Source: an uncultured Candidatus Saccharibacteria bacterium (GTDB taxonomy: Bacteria > Patescibacteria > Saccharimonadia > Saccharimonadales > Nanosynbacteraceae). Taken from it: 13,959 nucleotides of DNA. Position 1 is the first letter of the stretch. Every line of letters begins with the position of its first letter. Location: assembly GCA_947097375.1 (NCBI GenBank), contig CAMURE010000010.1, positions 1-13,959 on the forward strand, given 5' to 3'. Positions 6,179-13,241 of this stretch are shown here, piece after piece. A program made the position numbers and the translations under genes. A model generated the notes under the pieces. That model searched no databases, had not been told where the DNA came from, and saw nothing but the letters and a program-made list of their open reading frames with translations.

Positions 6179-8011
6179 ATGAAGGTTTTGACCCGCCTAC
6201 TACTTATGTCAACGATAATTGCGCTGGTGGTTCAGCCGGTGGTGGCGTTTGCGAGCGACTCCCCGCCAGAAGTTGCGTCTCCTGCTGGCAGCTCGACACC
6301 GGTTGCGCCAACAGATACGCCCGCGCCACGCCCAGTCAATCCAGTACCCAGCCCGGTAGCTCCGACCAGGCCATCAGCTCCAACAGCAGTTACACCGGAC
6401 ACGACTTCTGGCGGTACGTCTGCATCTACGTCAACGCCCGCCCCGTCAACGCCGCCCAGAGATCCATCAACATCTACACTAGTCAAGCCAACGCCTCCTG
6501 AACCTCCTGCGCCGCCAGCTGTGGCTCGCACGTCCACCAAACTCCTGATCACCAAAGTTGGTCTCGATACGGCGCACGGCACGTACGTTGAACTCTACAA
6601 TCCGTCGTCAGGGCCAGTCAATATCGCTGGTTGGACGCTGCAGTATATTAGCCAAAAGGGGCATGTGACGACGCTCAAGACAATGTCGACCGATCTAATG
6701 GTGCCAGCGGGCGGGGTATTGGTGATCGGTGATAGTCGGCTACCTGCTGAGCAGACCGACCTGCGGTTTGACGGCAGGAAAGTGCTGGCAACAACCGGTG
6801 GCTCTGTCAAATTGGTGATGAGTGATGGGCGGGTGTCGGATCTGGTCGGCTGGGGTGCGGCGTCAGAGCGCGAAGGTAGCCCGATCAATCTGGACGATAA
6901 GCTACACGCGTGGCGCTGCCAAACAGATGGCGTGGTGACTGATACGGATGATAACGCCAGCGATTTTTCGGTCGGCGAGGCGCCGCGTCTGCGTGAGCTG
7001 CCAGCCTGTACCGAGCCTGATAAGCCACGTCCGCCAGCTGATCCTGCGCCACCGATCAATCGCTGCAGCGGCTTGAAATTACATGAGATCGCGACCAATG
7101 TCGACGCGCCATTTATCGAGATTCTTAACGCCGGGACCAGCGACCTCGACCTTACGGGCTGCACTCTTCTCGTGAAAGGTCGAGGCAAGAATAAGGACAC
7201 GACGCACACGTTCAGGGGTATTGAGTTGGCGGCCGGGGTACTGCATGTCGTTCGGCTGGCAGAGACAAACCTCAAATTAACAAAAACCGGCGGTGGCGAG
7301 GTGTATGTACTGGATGCTGGTGGCAATAAAATTGACCAGACGTCGTTTGCCGGTCTAGCCAAAGACTCGTCGTGGAGTTTGTTTAATGGGAAATGGAAGC
7401 AAACATTTGCAATTACTGAGAATGCCGCCAATGTGTTTAAGGAATATGCGGATTGTCAGAGTGGCTATGAGCGTAGCACACTGGGTAAATGCGTGAAGAT
7501 TTCAGCGCCGCCTACTGTGTCTGATGTGTTGGCGCCGTGTCCAACTGGTCAATATCGGCACCCTGAAACTCGTCGCTGTCGGAAAATCGAAGCAGTAAGA
7601 ACTGTGACGCCGTGTAAAGAAGGCTATTATCGCAGTGAGGCGACGGGTCGGTGCCGTTCGATTGCTTCAGCCGCGGCCAAAACCTTGAAACCCTGTCCTG
7701 ACGGTCAATTTCGCAATCCAGCAACTGGCCGCTGCAAGAAAATCGCTGCCGCCGATGATATCCTAAAAGACTGCCCGGAAGGCTTTGAGCGCAATCCAAA
7801 GACGAAACGTTGCCGTAAGGTCGCGCTGGCTACTGCACCGAAAACTGGCTTTGCGCCGGAACAGGTCAAGCAGGTGACGGGCGCGATGTGGGGCTGGTGG
7901 GTGCTCGGTGGCGTCAGTCTGCTGGCGGTTGGCTATGCTGGCTGGCAGTGGCGCTGGGAAATTGGTCGGGCTGCCGCCTGGCTGAAACACACCATCACGC
8001 GCGGTAAGTAA
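6179..8011 (+). CDS. Secreted, membrane-anchored lamin-tail-domain protein with Cys-pair repeats
   Basis: A 610-residue surface protein. Residues 1-26 are a signal peptide (MKVLTRLLL...VVAFA, likely cut after AFA). Residues about 27-115 are a Pro/Thr/Ser-rich stalk with polyproline patches (PPEPPAPP). Residues about 119-270 form a first lamin-tail domain (LLITKVGLD, YVELYNPSSGPVNIAGWTL, VPAGGVLVIGD). Residues about 296-425 form a second, more divergent one (LKLHEIATN, FIEILNAGTSDLDLTGCTL). Residues 426-545 hold five short repeats each with one Cys pair. Residues about 570-590 are a transmembrane helix followed by a basic tail (WLKHTITRGK), giving a type I topology. Lamin-tail domains occur in bacterial surface proteins and are linked with nucleases or adhesion, but here there is no enzyme domain. 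A role at the cell surface, perhaps in contact with a host or in wall organisation, is inference. Confidence 0.85.
   Translation: MKVLTRLLLMSTIIALVVQPVVAFASDSPPEVASPAGSSTPVAPTDTPAPRPVNPVPSPVAPTRPSAPTAVTPDTTSGGTSASTSTPAPSTPPRDPSTSTLVKPTPPEPPAPPAVARTSTKLLITKVGLDTAHGTYVELYNPSSGPVNIAGWTLQYISQKGHVTTLKTMSTDLMVPAGGVLVIGDSRLPAEQTDLRFDGRKVLATTGGSVKLVMSDGRVSDLVGWGAASEREGSPINLDDKLHAWRCQTDGVVTDTDDNASDFSVGEAPRLRELPACTEPDKPRPPADPAPPINRCSGLKLHEIATNVDAPFIEILNAGTSDLDLTGCTLLVKGRGKNKDTTHTFRGIELAAGVLHVVRLAETNLKLTKTGGGEVYVLDAGGNKIDQTSFAGLAKDSSWSLFNGKWKQTFAITENAANVFKEYADCQSGYERSTLGKCVKISAPPTVSDVLAPCPTGQYRHPETRRCRKIEAVRTVTPCKEGYYRSEATGRCRSIASAAAKTLKPCPDGQFRNPATGRCKKIAAADDILKDCPEGFERNPKTKRCRKVALATAPKTGFAPEQVKQVTGAMWGWWVLGGVSLLAVGYAGWQWRWEIGRAAAWLKHTITRGK
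7454..7813 (+). repeat. Five Cys-pair protein repeats in the lamin-tail protein
   Basis: Protein-level tandem repeats with Cys pairs C426-C438, C454-C467, C479-C492, C506-C519 and C532-C545. The consensus is C-P-x-G-[QYF]-x-R-x-P-x-T-x-R-C-[RK]-K-[IV]; the last four pairs are exactly 13 residues apart and units recur every 25-28 residues. Each unit probably closes one disulfide outside the cell. The first copy is the most diverged (12-residue spacing). Confidence 0.85.
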
Positions 8012-8070
8012 TAACTTGGCGAGGAGCTCGTCGAGATGGCCACTCGCACTAATTACTGCCACCGGCCAGA

Positions 8071-8079
8071 TGCTATAAT
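8071..8079 (+). promoter_or_regulatory. Extended -10 promoter of ruvC (leaderless type)
   Basis: TGC-TATAAT at 8071-8079; the hexamer ends six bases before the ATG at 8086. No Shine-Dalgarno and no -35 at the normal distance. It lies in the 74-base gap after the lamin-tail gene. Confidence 0.8.
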
Positions 8080-8085
8080 AAACAC

Positions 8086-8568
8086 ATGAGAATTATTGGC
8101 ATTGATCCGGGGACTGGTATCTTGGGCTTTGGTGTGATTGACGCGAAGCAGAGTGGCTACCGGCTGGTGACGGCCGGTGTGATCAAGACGCCCGCGCACA
8201 CACCACTGGATGAGCGGCTGGCGGAAATTTTTGATGGCCTGACGGAGATTATTGCTGAGACTAAGCCCGAGGTGATGTCAATTGAAAAATTATTTTTTGC
8301 GCGCAACGTTACTACCGCTATTTCTGTGGCTCATGCTCGCGGCGTGGCAATGCTGACTGGACACAAGGCGGGCCTCGTGATCAGTGAATACACGCCGCTA
8401 CAGATTAAGCAGACGCTAACCGGCTATGGCAAGGCCGATAAAAAGCAAATCCAAGAAATGGTGCGCCTCAACCTAGGTCTCAGCCAAGCACCCAAACCAG
8501 ATGACTGCGCCGACGCGCTCGCGGCGGCCATCACCCACGCTGCGACGGTGCGCCTTGGCGTGGTATAA
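8086..8568 (+). CDS. ruvC: Holliday junction resolvase RuvC
   Basis: A 160-residue RNase H-fold endonuclease that cuts Holliday junctions symmetrically, acting with RuvAB. The four acidic catalytic residues are present: D7 in IIGIDPGTG, E67 in SIEKLFF, and D140 and D143 in PDDCADALA. Other landmarks are NVTTAISVAHARG (74-86), which contributes to DNA binding, and TGYGKADKKQIQ. Length is slightly below the E. coli protein (173). The TAA stop (8566-8568) lies inside the -10 hexamer of the next gene's promoter, and the PBP start follows seven bases later. It is probably the first gene of the ruvC-PBP-ruvA-Nudix transcription unit. Confidence 0.97.
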   Translation: MRIIGIDPGTGILGFGVIDAKQSGYRLVTAGVIKTPAHTPLDERLAEIFDGLTEIIAETKPEVMSIEKLFFARNVTTAISVAHARGVAMLTGHKAGLVISEYTPLQIKQTLTGYGKADKKQIQEMVRLNLGLSQAPKPDDCADALAAAITHAATVRLGVV

Positions 8569-8569
8569 T
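8561..8569 (+). promoter_or_regulatory. Extended -10 promoter of the PBP gene (leaderless type), overlapping the ruvC stop
   Basis: TGG-TATAAT at 8561-8569, ending six bases before the ATG at 8576. The hexamer contains the ruvC stop codon TAA. No Shine-Dalgarno precedes the PBP start, so this promoter, and not read-through alone, is likely to supply its mRNA. Confidence 0.75.
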
Positions 8570-8575
8570 TGATCT

Positions 8576-11002
8576 ATGGTGCAATTAGGCAAGGGAAAAC
8601 GAGCTCCGATAAAGAAGCAGCCGCCGCACATGGGTCGGTATGCCAATCTCGGTCAAGTCAAGGCAAAACCTGGTAAATTACCGCGTCAACATAAACACTT
8701 TTTGTGGTTTTGGCGGCTGAGCCGGCCGAAAAAAATTATGGTGTGTCTGCTGCCGATTCTACTGTTTTTGATCATCGTGCCGATTGCCAGCTATCTTTAC
8801 TATGCACGCGACATCGCTGATCAGGAGCGGCTGATGAACCGCAATAATACCGGTATCGTGCTGACCGACGCCAAGGATAAGGTGATTTATAGCGTTGGTA
8901 ATGCCGAGCGGCGGAATTTGGTGCAGCTGAATGATATCTCTGAGAGTATGAAAAAGGCGCTGATCGCTAGCGAGGATAAGGATTTTTATAAGCACAGCGG
9001 CTTTAATATTTTCAGTATTTTCCGGGCAGCGATCACGCGGCATGGCGGCGGCTCAACCTTGACACAGCAGCTGGTCAAGAACAATTTGCTCAGCAATGAA
9101 CATAGCTTTATGCGTAAATACCAAGAGCTATTTATGGCCATCGCCATCGAGCAAAATTATAGCAAAGAGCAGATCTTGATGATGTACCTCAACTCGGTGT
9201 ACTTTGGTGAAAACGCCTTTGGTATCGAGGAGGCGGCCAAGGTGTATTTCAATAAATCGCCGAAGGATTTGACACTGGCTGAGAGTAGTATGCTAGTTGG
9301 TGTGCTGCCGGCGCCAAGCCGCTATTCACCGATCAGCGGTAATGCCGAATACGCCAAGCAACGCCAAAAGACGGTGCTCGGTCGGATGCAGACCGAAGGC
9401 TTTATCACCGAGGAACAGAAGCAACAGGCAGAAGCCACACAGCTAGCATACGCCGGTGGCGGTGCGGCTCACACGAATTCCGCAGCGCCGCATTTTGCCG
9501 AGATGGTCATCAAGCAGCTGAGCGACAAATATGGCTACGAAAAAGTCATGCGCTCGGGCTACCGCGTCAAGACCTCGCTGAATCTCGACACGCAGCATCT
9601 CCTCCAGGAGAATATCACCAAGCAAATGAAACAGATCAATCGCCTCGGTGGCACCAACGCCAGCGGTATCGTCATTGATCCAAAAACTGGCGAGGTACGG
9701 GCACTAGTCGGCAGCGCTGATTACAATAACGCCGAGTGGGGTAAGGTTAACATGGTGACCACACCGCGGCAGCCTGGCTCGAGCTTCAAGCCGCTGTATT
9801 ATGCGCAGGCGATGGCTGATGGCGTGATTACGCCGGCAACAATTTTTGATGATAAATTGACTGACTTTAATGGCTACGTACCCTATAATGCTACCCGCCG
9901 CTGGAATGGTAAAGTGACGACGCGCAAGTCACTCAGCTGGTCGCTGAACATCCCGAGCGTTCTGATCATGCAAAAGTATGGTGTCAATCGTTCAATTCAA
10001 GCTGCCAAGAAACTCGGTATCAGCACGCTCGATGAAAACAAAAATTACGGATTGTCACTAGCGCTTGGCTCAGCCGAGGTTCGCCTGAGCGAGATGACCA
10101 ACGCCTACGCGGCCTTTGCTAACGGTGGTACGCAGTACGAATCGCTCAATCTCATCACTGAAGTTAGGGACAAATTCAACAAAAACGCTTCGTGGAAAAC
10201 AGCCAATACGCGCCAAGCGATCAGTCAGGGCGGCGCCTATCTCATCTCTAGCATCCTGTCGGACAACGCTGCGCGGGCGGGGATGTTTGGCAGCAGCCTC
10301 ACGGTGGGCGGCAAAACGGTCGCTGTCAAGACGGGTACCACCAATGATAACCGCGATGCCTGGACGATTGGCTACACGCCGCAATATGCTGTCGGCGTGT
10401 GGGTCGGCAATAACAACAATAAGGTCATGAACAGCGGCGGTTCGGATGTGGCGGCACCAATTTGGCGGGCGACAATGACCAAGCTGCTGGCGGGCGCGAA
10501 AACTGGTTTTGATGTGCCAAACGGCGTTGTCCAGCGAAGTGTTTGTAGTAGCAATGGTGGCCTGGCTGATGATTCCAGCCCCGGTGCTTACAAAGAATAT
10601 TTCCTCTCGAACGCCCTCCCGACCGAGAAATGTGATCAGACCAAGCCAAAGATCGAGGTGTGTAACCTCGCGACCAAGCAAATGGAGTCAATTTTTGAAG
10701 ATCAATTTGACGCCGCTAAATATTCCAAGAACGCTGCTGATTGTCGGCAGACGTCCACTACTAAGCAGATCACCGTCTGTGACCTAGCCACCAAACGTCT
10801 CATTACCATCAGCGAAGACAAATTTGATGCGACGAAACATTCGCGAAAGACTGCGTCGTGTGGTAGTACCAGCGATGACGACCAAAATCCGGGCGGCGGT
10901 AATGGCAGTGGCGGTGGCAGCGGTGGCGGTTCGGGTGGTGGCGGTGGCGGCACCTCGCCTGGCCCAACCAATCCTCCGGGCGGCGGAGACAGGCGACCGT
11001 GA
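8576..11002 (+). CDS. Class A penicillin-binding protein (GT51 glycosyltransferase + transpeptidase)
   Basis: An 808-residue bifunctional peptidoglycan synthase of the PBP1A type. Residues 1-50 are a basic cytoplasmic tail. Residues about 54-76 are the single membrane anchor. The GT51 domain (about 95-275) polymerises lipid II and shows catalytic E133 in EDKDFYKHSG, GGGSTLTQQLVKN (157-169), and LNSVYFGENAFGIEEAA. The transpeptidase domain (about 360-640) shows SSFK with active-site S402 and K405, SLN (456-458) and KTGT (585-588), so both activities look intact. The C-terminal extension (about 655-808) is unusual: Cys-bounded modules, two of them near-identical tandem 32-residue units, then a Gly/Ser-rich tail (773-792) and PGPTNPPGGGDRRP. 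The last codons overlap ruvA (GTGA). Placement between ruvC and ruvA ties wall synthesis to the recombination operon by transcription, not by obvious function. Confidence 0.95.
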   Translation: MVQLGKGKRAPIKKQPPHMGRYANLGQVKAKPGKLPRQHKHFLWFWRLSRPKKIMVCLLPILLFLIIVPIASYLYYARDIADQERLMNRNNTGIVLTDAKDKVIYSVGNAERRNLVQLNDISESMKKALIASEDKDFYKHSGFNIFSIFRAAITRHGGGSTLTQQLVKNNLLSNEHSFMRKYQELFMAIAIEQNYSKEQILMMYLNSVYFGENAFGIEEAAKVYFNKSPKDLTLAESSMLVGVLPAPSRYSPISGNAEYAKQRQKTVLGRMQTEGFITEEQKQQAEATQLAYAGGGAAHTNSAAPHFAEMVIKQLSDKYGYEKVMRSGYRVKTSLNLDTQHLLQENITKQMKQINRLGGTNASGIVIDPKTGEVRALVGSADYNNAEWGKVNMVTTPRQPGSSFKPLYYAQAMADGVITPATIFDDKLTDFNGYVPYNATRRWNGKVTTRKSLSWSLNIPSVLIMQKYGVNRSIQAAKKLGISTLDENKNYGLSLALGSAEVRLSEMTNAYAAFANGGTQYESLNLITEVRDKFNKNASWKTANTRQAISQGGAYLISSILSDNAARAGMFGSSLTVGGKTVAVKTGTTNDNRDAWTIGYTPQYAVGVWVGNNNNKVMNSGGSDVAAPIWRATMTKLLAGAKTGFDVPNGVVQRSVCSSNGGLADDSSPGAYKEYFLSNALPTEKCDQTKPKIEVCNLATKQMESIFEDQFDAAKYSKNAADCRQTSTTKQITVCDLATKRLITISEDKFDATKHSRKTASCGSTSDDDQNPGGGNGSGGGSGGGSGGGGGGTSPGPTNPPGGGDRRP
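10649..10861 (+). repeat. Two tandem Cys-bounded 32-residue modules at the PBP C-terminus
   Basis: Protein residues 692-723 (bases 10649-10744) and 731-762 (10766-10861). Both share V-C-[ND]-L-A-T-K at the start, a central I-x-E-D-x-F-D-A-x-K, and a final Cys; spacing C696-C723 equals C735-C762. An earlier Cys-bounded stretch (C657-C686) may be a diverged third unit. They lie outside the membrane and could each form a disulfide. Confidence 0.85.
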
Positions 11003-11577
11003 TCGCCCATCTCTCTGGTACGATCGCTGAAAAGTTTGGCGCGGGCAGCATCGTGATCGACGTTCGCGGTGTTGGCTATGAAGTTAGTGTGGCGGCTGGT
11101 GATTTCGAGGCGGTGGCGCTCAGTCAAGACGCTAAGTTTTACACCTATCATCATGTGCGCGAGCAGGCGGAAGAATTGTTTGGCTTCTCGAGCCTGGCGG
11201 CGAAGAAACTGTTTGAAATGCTCATCACTGTTCAAGGGGTGGGGCCGAAGGCAGCGCTGGCCATTCTCAGCCTGGGCGATGCAGAACGCGTACGCAACGC
11301 CATCGCCAACGCTGATCATGCGTTTGTACAAAAAGCTGCTGGCGTCGGTAAAAAAACCGCTGAGCGTGTGGTGGTTGATCTGAGCGATAAAGTCGGCCTA
11401 CCGACGCAGTACGGCCGAGCGGCTGCGCCAGTCCAGACTGAATTGAATACTTCCGACGAAGCGTTAGAGGCGCTGATGGCACTGGGCTACACCTTGGCTG
11501 ACGCCACCAAGGCGCTGGAAAATATCGATGTCAATCTGCCGACGGCCCAGCGGGTAACTGAGGCGCTGAGGAAATGA
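10999..11577 (+). CDS. ruvA: Holliday junction branch-migration protein RuvA
   Basis: A 192-residue protein that binds four-way junctions as a tetramer and loads RuvB. Domain I is an OB fold (MIAHLSGTI...VIDVRGVGYEV). Domain II has two helix-hairpin-helix motifs, VQGVGPKAAL (78-87) and AAGVGKKTAER (113-123). Domain III (about 153-192; EALEALMALGYTLADATKAL) contacts RuvB. The start is GTG at 10999, overlapping the PBP stop as GTGA; this places the conserved MI-x-x-L-x-G at the N-terminus. Its end overlaps the Nudix start as ATGA, so translation of the three genes is probably coupled. Confidence 0.97.
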   Translation: MIAHLSGTIAEKFGAGSIVIDVRGVGYEVSVAAGDFEAVALSQDAKFYTYHHVREQAEELFGFSSLAAKKLFEMLITVQGVGPKAALAILSLGDAERVRNAIANADHAFVQKAAGVGKKTAERVVVDLSDKVGLPTQYGRAAAPVQTELNTSDEALEALMALGYTLADATKALENIDVNLPTAQRVTEALRK

Positions 11578-12110
11578 GTAGCGAGAGCCCATTGATACAG
11601 ATTGTTGATGAACACGATCGACCATTGCGTGGCGGAACGATGGATGAAGCGCAGTTACAGGGGTTGTGGCATCGCATGGTGGGTGTGATGGTCTACTCGT
11701 CGCAACAAGGTTTTCTTTTGCAGCGTGTGCCGCAGAATCCATACTATGATGGTGGTAAATGGAATCTGACGGCGACTGGGCATGTTGATGTTGGTGAAAC
11801 ATACGATGAAGCTGCAGCGCGTGAGTTGGCTGAAGAAATGGGTATAACAGGATTACGACCGGTGAAAGTCGACTATTATCAGACAGAATTAATCATCTCT
11901 GATCGTACGTATCGTCGCTTTAATCAAATATTTATTGGAGAAATCAATGAGCATGTTGCAATTTATCCAGCTCCAGATGAGGTTGCAGAAACCCGTTGGT
12001 GTACTGCTGCAGAACTAGCTCAGCTCGTAGGTGACCCGACATCGCAGGTAAACGATATGCTACATCGGTTTATAACCAAGATCAGTCATGACAAAAGATA
12101 CAGTGGATAA
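11574..12110 (+). CDS. Nudix hydrolase, isopentenyl-diphosphate isomerase-like subfamily
   Basis: A 178-residue protein with a perfect Nudix box G-x5-E-x7-R-E-x2-E-E-x-G-[IV] at residues 69-91 (GHVDVGE...RELAEEMGI). The upstream LWHRMVGVMVY...FLLQR and the overall layout resemble the YfcD/IDI-like Nudix proteins, which hydrolyse nucleoside or isoprenoid diphosphates; the exact substrate cannot be read. It lacks the Cys and Glu signature region I would need to call a type I IPP isomerase. The start ATG at 11574 overlaps the ruvA stop (ATGA), with TGAGG at 11559-11563 as a possible Shine-Dalgarno. Codons from about 11690 onward are somewhat more A/T-rich than in ruvA. No terminator is visible downstream. 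Confidence 0.88.
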   Translation: MSSESPLIQIVDEHDRPLRGGTMDEAQLQGLWHRMVGVMVYSSQQGFLLQRVPQNPYYDGGKWNLTATGHVDVGETYDEAAARELAEEMGITGLRPVKVDYYQTELIISDRTYRRFNQIFIGEINEHVAIYPAPDEVAETRWCTAAELAQLVGDPTSQVNDMLHRFITKISHDKRYSG

Positions 12111-12124
12111 ATTAAATAGCCAAT

Positions 12125-12268
12125 TCAAAATTTTGTAACAAGTAGCTGTGTCTCACCATTTTGGCACCGCACCTGGATCCTCACGCCGGTAGGACTATCA
12201 TTAAAAATAGACCAGCCATCAAAGCTATCTGACAGACAGTAGCCTGGGCTACCCTGGCATGGGGCAAA
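12125..12268 (-). pseudogene. Possible remnant of a minus-strand gene (C-terminal fragment)
   Basis: The 239-base gap between the Nudix and HIT genes has a 47-codon open frame on the minus strand ending in TGA at 12125-12127. Its translation reads like a real protein end (CLSDSFDGWSIFNDSP...VRIQVRCQNGE...LLVTKF), with no ATG/GTG start near its 5' end and an in-frame TGA just upstream (12269-12271). An ATG at 12296-12294 in a neighbouring frame reads MHYLCNDNLICPMPG and then stops at TAG (12251-12249), so a single frameshift would join the two into about 57 residues. A 6-bp inverted repeat GTAGCC-TG-GGCTAC (12239-12252) lies at the junction. The evidence is composition only; it may also be an intact small protein with a CTG start, or chance. 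Confidence 0.3.
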
Positions 12269-12334
12269 TCAAGTTATCATTACACAAATAATGCATAATG
12301 CAGCGCGGATTACGAATAGGTATCCCTCGTCAAA

Positions 12335-12343
12335 TGATATAAT
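12335..12343 (+). promoter_or_regulatory. Extended -10 promoter of the HIT gene (leaderless type)
   Basis: TGA-TATAAT at 12335-12343; the hexamer ends six bases before the ATG at 12350. No Shine-Dalgarno and no convincing -35 are present. Confidence 0.75.
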
Positions 12344-12349
12344 CGTATC

Positions 12350-12829
12350 ATGAATATGTGCTTTGCAAAGAAAGAATGTGAAATCTGTCCACTACTCGTT
12401 GGTCAGACAACGGCTGATGACAATGTCATACTACAAACCGAACGTTGGGTGGCGGTGCTTGACAGAAATCAATGCTATTTAGGCAAGTCATTTATCACTC
12501 TGCGCCAGCACAAGCAGACGTTGTCGGAGCTGGACGAGGCAGATTGGGCGGAGCTACGTCACGTGATTCGTCAAATTGAACGGGCAGTCAAAGAAGCATT
12601 TGGCGCTGATGTCTGTAACTGGGAGTGCCTGACGAATAATGCAGTTAAGGCTGGTCGGCCAACACATGTGCACTGGCATTTGTATCCGCGCTATCTCGAC
12701 GGCGTTACATTTGCTGGTGAGGAATTTCCTGATCCGAAATGGCCACGGCATCTAGAGAGTGGTGAGCACCGTGTGAGTGAGGAGCTGTTTGGCAAGATTG
12801 TCCTGGCAGTGCAAGAGAACTTACCCTAG
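12350..12829 (+). CDS. HIT-family hydrolase/transferase
   Basis: A 159-residue cytoplasmic protein of the histidine-triad superfamily. The catalytic HIT motif H-x-H-x-H-x-x is at residues 106-112 (HVHWHLY), with H110 the likely nucleophile. Upstream, the family's nucleotide-contact regions are recognisable (GKSFITLRQHKQTLSEL, then NNAVKAGRPTHVH). The N-terminus has cysteines at 4, 10 and 13, including CxxC (10-13), which may bind zinc as in some HIT proteins. Members hydrolyse nucleoside phosphoramidates, Ap4A or similar; the substrate here is unknown. The first ATG (12350) is chosen because it lies six bases after TATAAT; a second ATG is six bases further in. Its TAG stop shares the four bases CTAG with the stop of the convergent minus-strand gene. 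Confidence 0.88.
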   Translation: MNMCFAKKECEICPLLVGQTTADDNVILQTERWVAVLDRNQCYLGKSFITLRQHKQTLSELDEADWAELRHVIRQIERAVKEAFGADVCNWECLTNNAVKAGRPTHVHWHLYPRYLDGVTFAGEEFPDPKWPRHLESGEHRVSEELFGKIVLAVQENLP

Positions 12830-13173
12830 GCAAGGAGCCATGCCGCTGCAAAGTATATAGCAGCCAATATAGCTGGTGCAATTACCATACCCCACTCTTG
12901 TTTTTTGAGCCCAATAACAACATCACCAATTTGCGCTAAGCTTGCTGCAGCAAAGACAAGCTGCAGTGCAGAACCACTAAATACAAATGGAGCAGCTACC
13001 GTAAGTAACCCTAATGGCAGTGCTCGAGAAGCATACATTGCTGCGTAGAATCGCTCGCCATGAGTGATGGTAGTCGAGCGGCTCATCATACCAGGCTTGA
13101 TGAGTGCAATAATCGCAGCGATGATCGTTGCAATGGATGATAGGGTCGTAATGACAAGTGTGACAGTATGCAT
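12826..13173 (-). CDS. Small membrane protein, possibly DUF4267-like
   Basis: A 115-residue hydrophobic protein if read from the ATG at 13173; an in-frame TTG at 13209 would add 12 residues. About four membrane segments: MHTVTLVITTLSSIATIIAA, then LPLGLLTVAAPFVFSGSAL, then LVFAAASLAQIGDVVIGL, then MVIAPAILAAIYFAAAWLLA. The pattern Y-A-S-R-A-L-P-L-G-L followed by a Q/D-containing helix (AQIGDVVIG) recalls DUF4267 membrane proteins, whose function is unknown; this is a family impression only. TGG-TTTACT ends six bases before the 13173 ATG, a weak version of the leaderless promoter pattern, and favours that start. It is divergent from ruvB and convergent with the HIT gene, overlapping it by four bases. 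It is the only clear minus-strand gene in the window. Confidence 0.72.
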   Translation of the reverse strand: MHTVTLVITTLSSIATIIAAIIALIKPGMMSRSTTITHGERFYAAMYASRALPLGLLTVAAPFVFSGSALQLVFAAASLAQIGDVVIGLKKQEWGMVIAPAILAAIYFAAAWLLA

Positions 13174-13226
13174 GAGTATAGTAAACCATATGATGAGATT
13201 GCTATGCAACCTATCCCTACTACCAA

Positions 13227-13235
13227 TGCTATAAT
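13227..13235 (+). promoter_or_regulatory. Extended -10 promoter of ruvB (leaderless type)
   Basis: TGC-TATAAT at 13227-13235; the hexamer ends six bases before the ATG at 13242. There is no Shine-Dalgarno. The spacer AAACCT resembles that of ruvC (AAACAC), and the two genes share the nine-base TGCTATAAT element followed by AAAC/AACA-type sequence. Confidence 0.8.
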
Positions 13236-13241
13236 AAACCT

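Noticed and set aside
6595..7431. Long minus-strand open frame (278 codons) inside the lamin-tail gene
   Set aside because: Antisense to a gene with signal peptide, recognisable domains and Shine-Dalgarno; the translation has no domain features and no start signals.
10070..10681. Minus-strand open frame of 203 codons inside the PBP gene
   Set aside because: Antisense to the transpeptidase domain with its SxxK/SxN/KTG motifs; no independent support.
10892..10951. GGC/GGT-rich stretch looking like a DNA repeat or CRISPR-like signal
   Set aside because: It is simply the Gly/Ser-rich coding tail of the PBP, without constant repeat-spacer structure. No CRISPR array is seen anywhere in the window.
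12126..12135. Palindrome CAAAATTTTG after the Nudix gene as a terminator
   Set aside because: A perfect 10-base palindrome but pure A/T core, no loop and no T-tract; not a credible intrinsic terminator.
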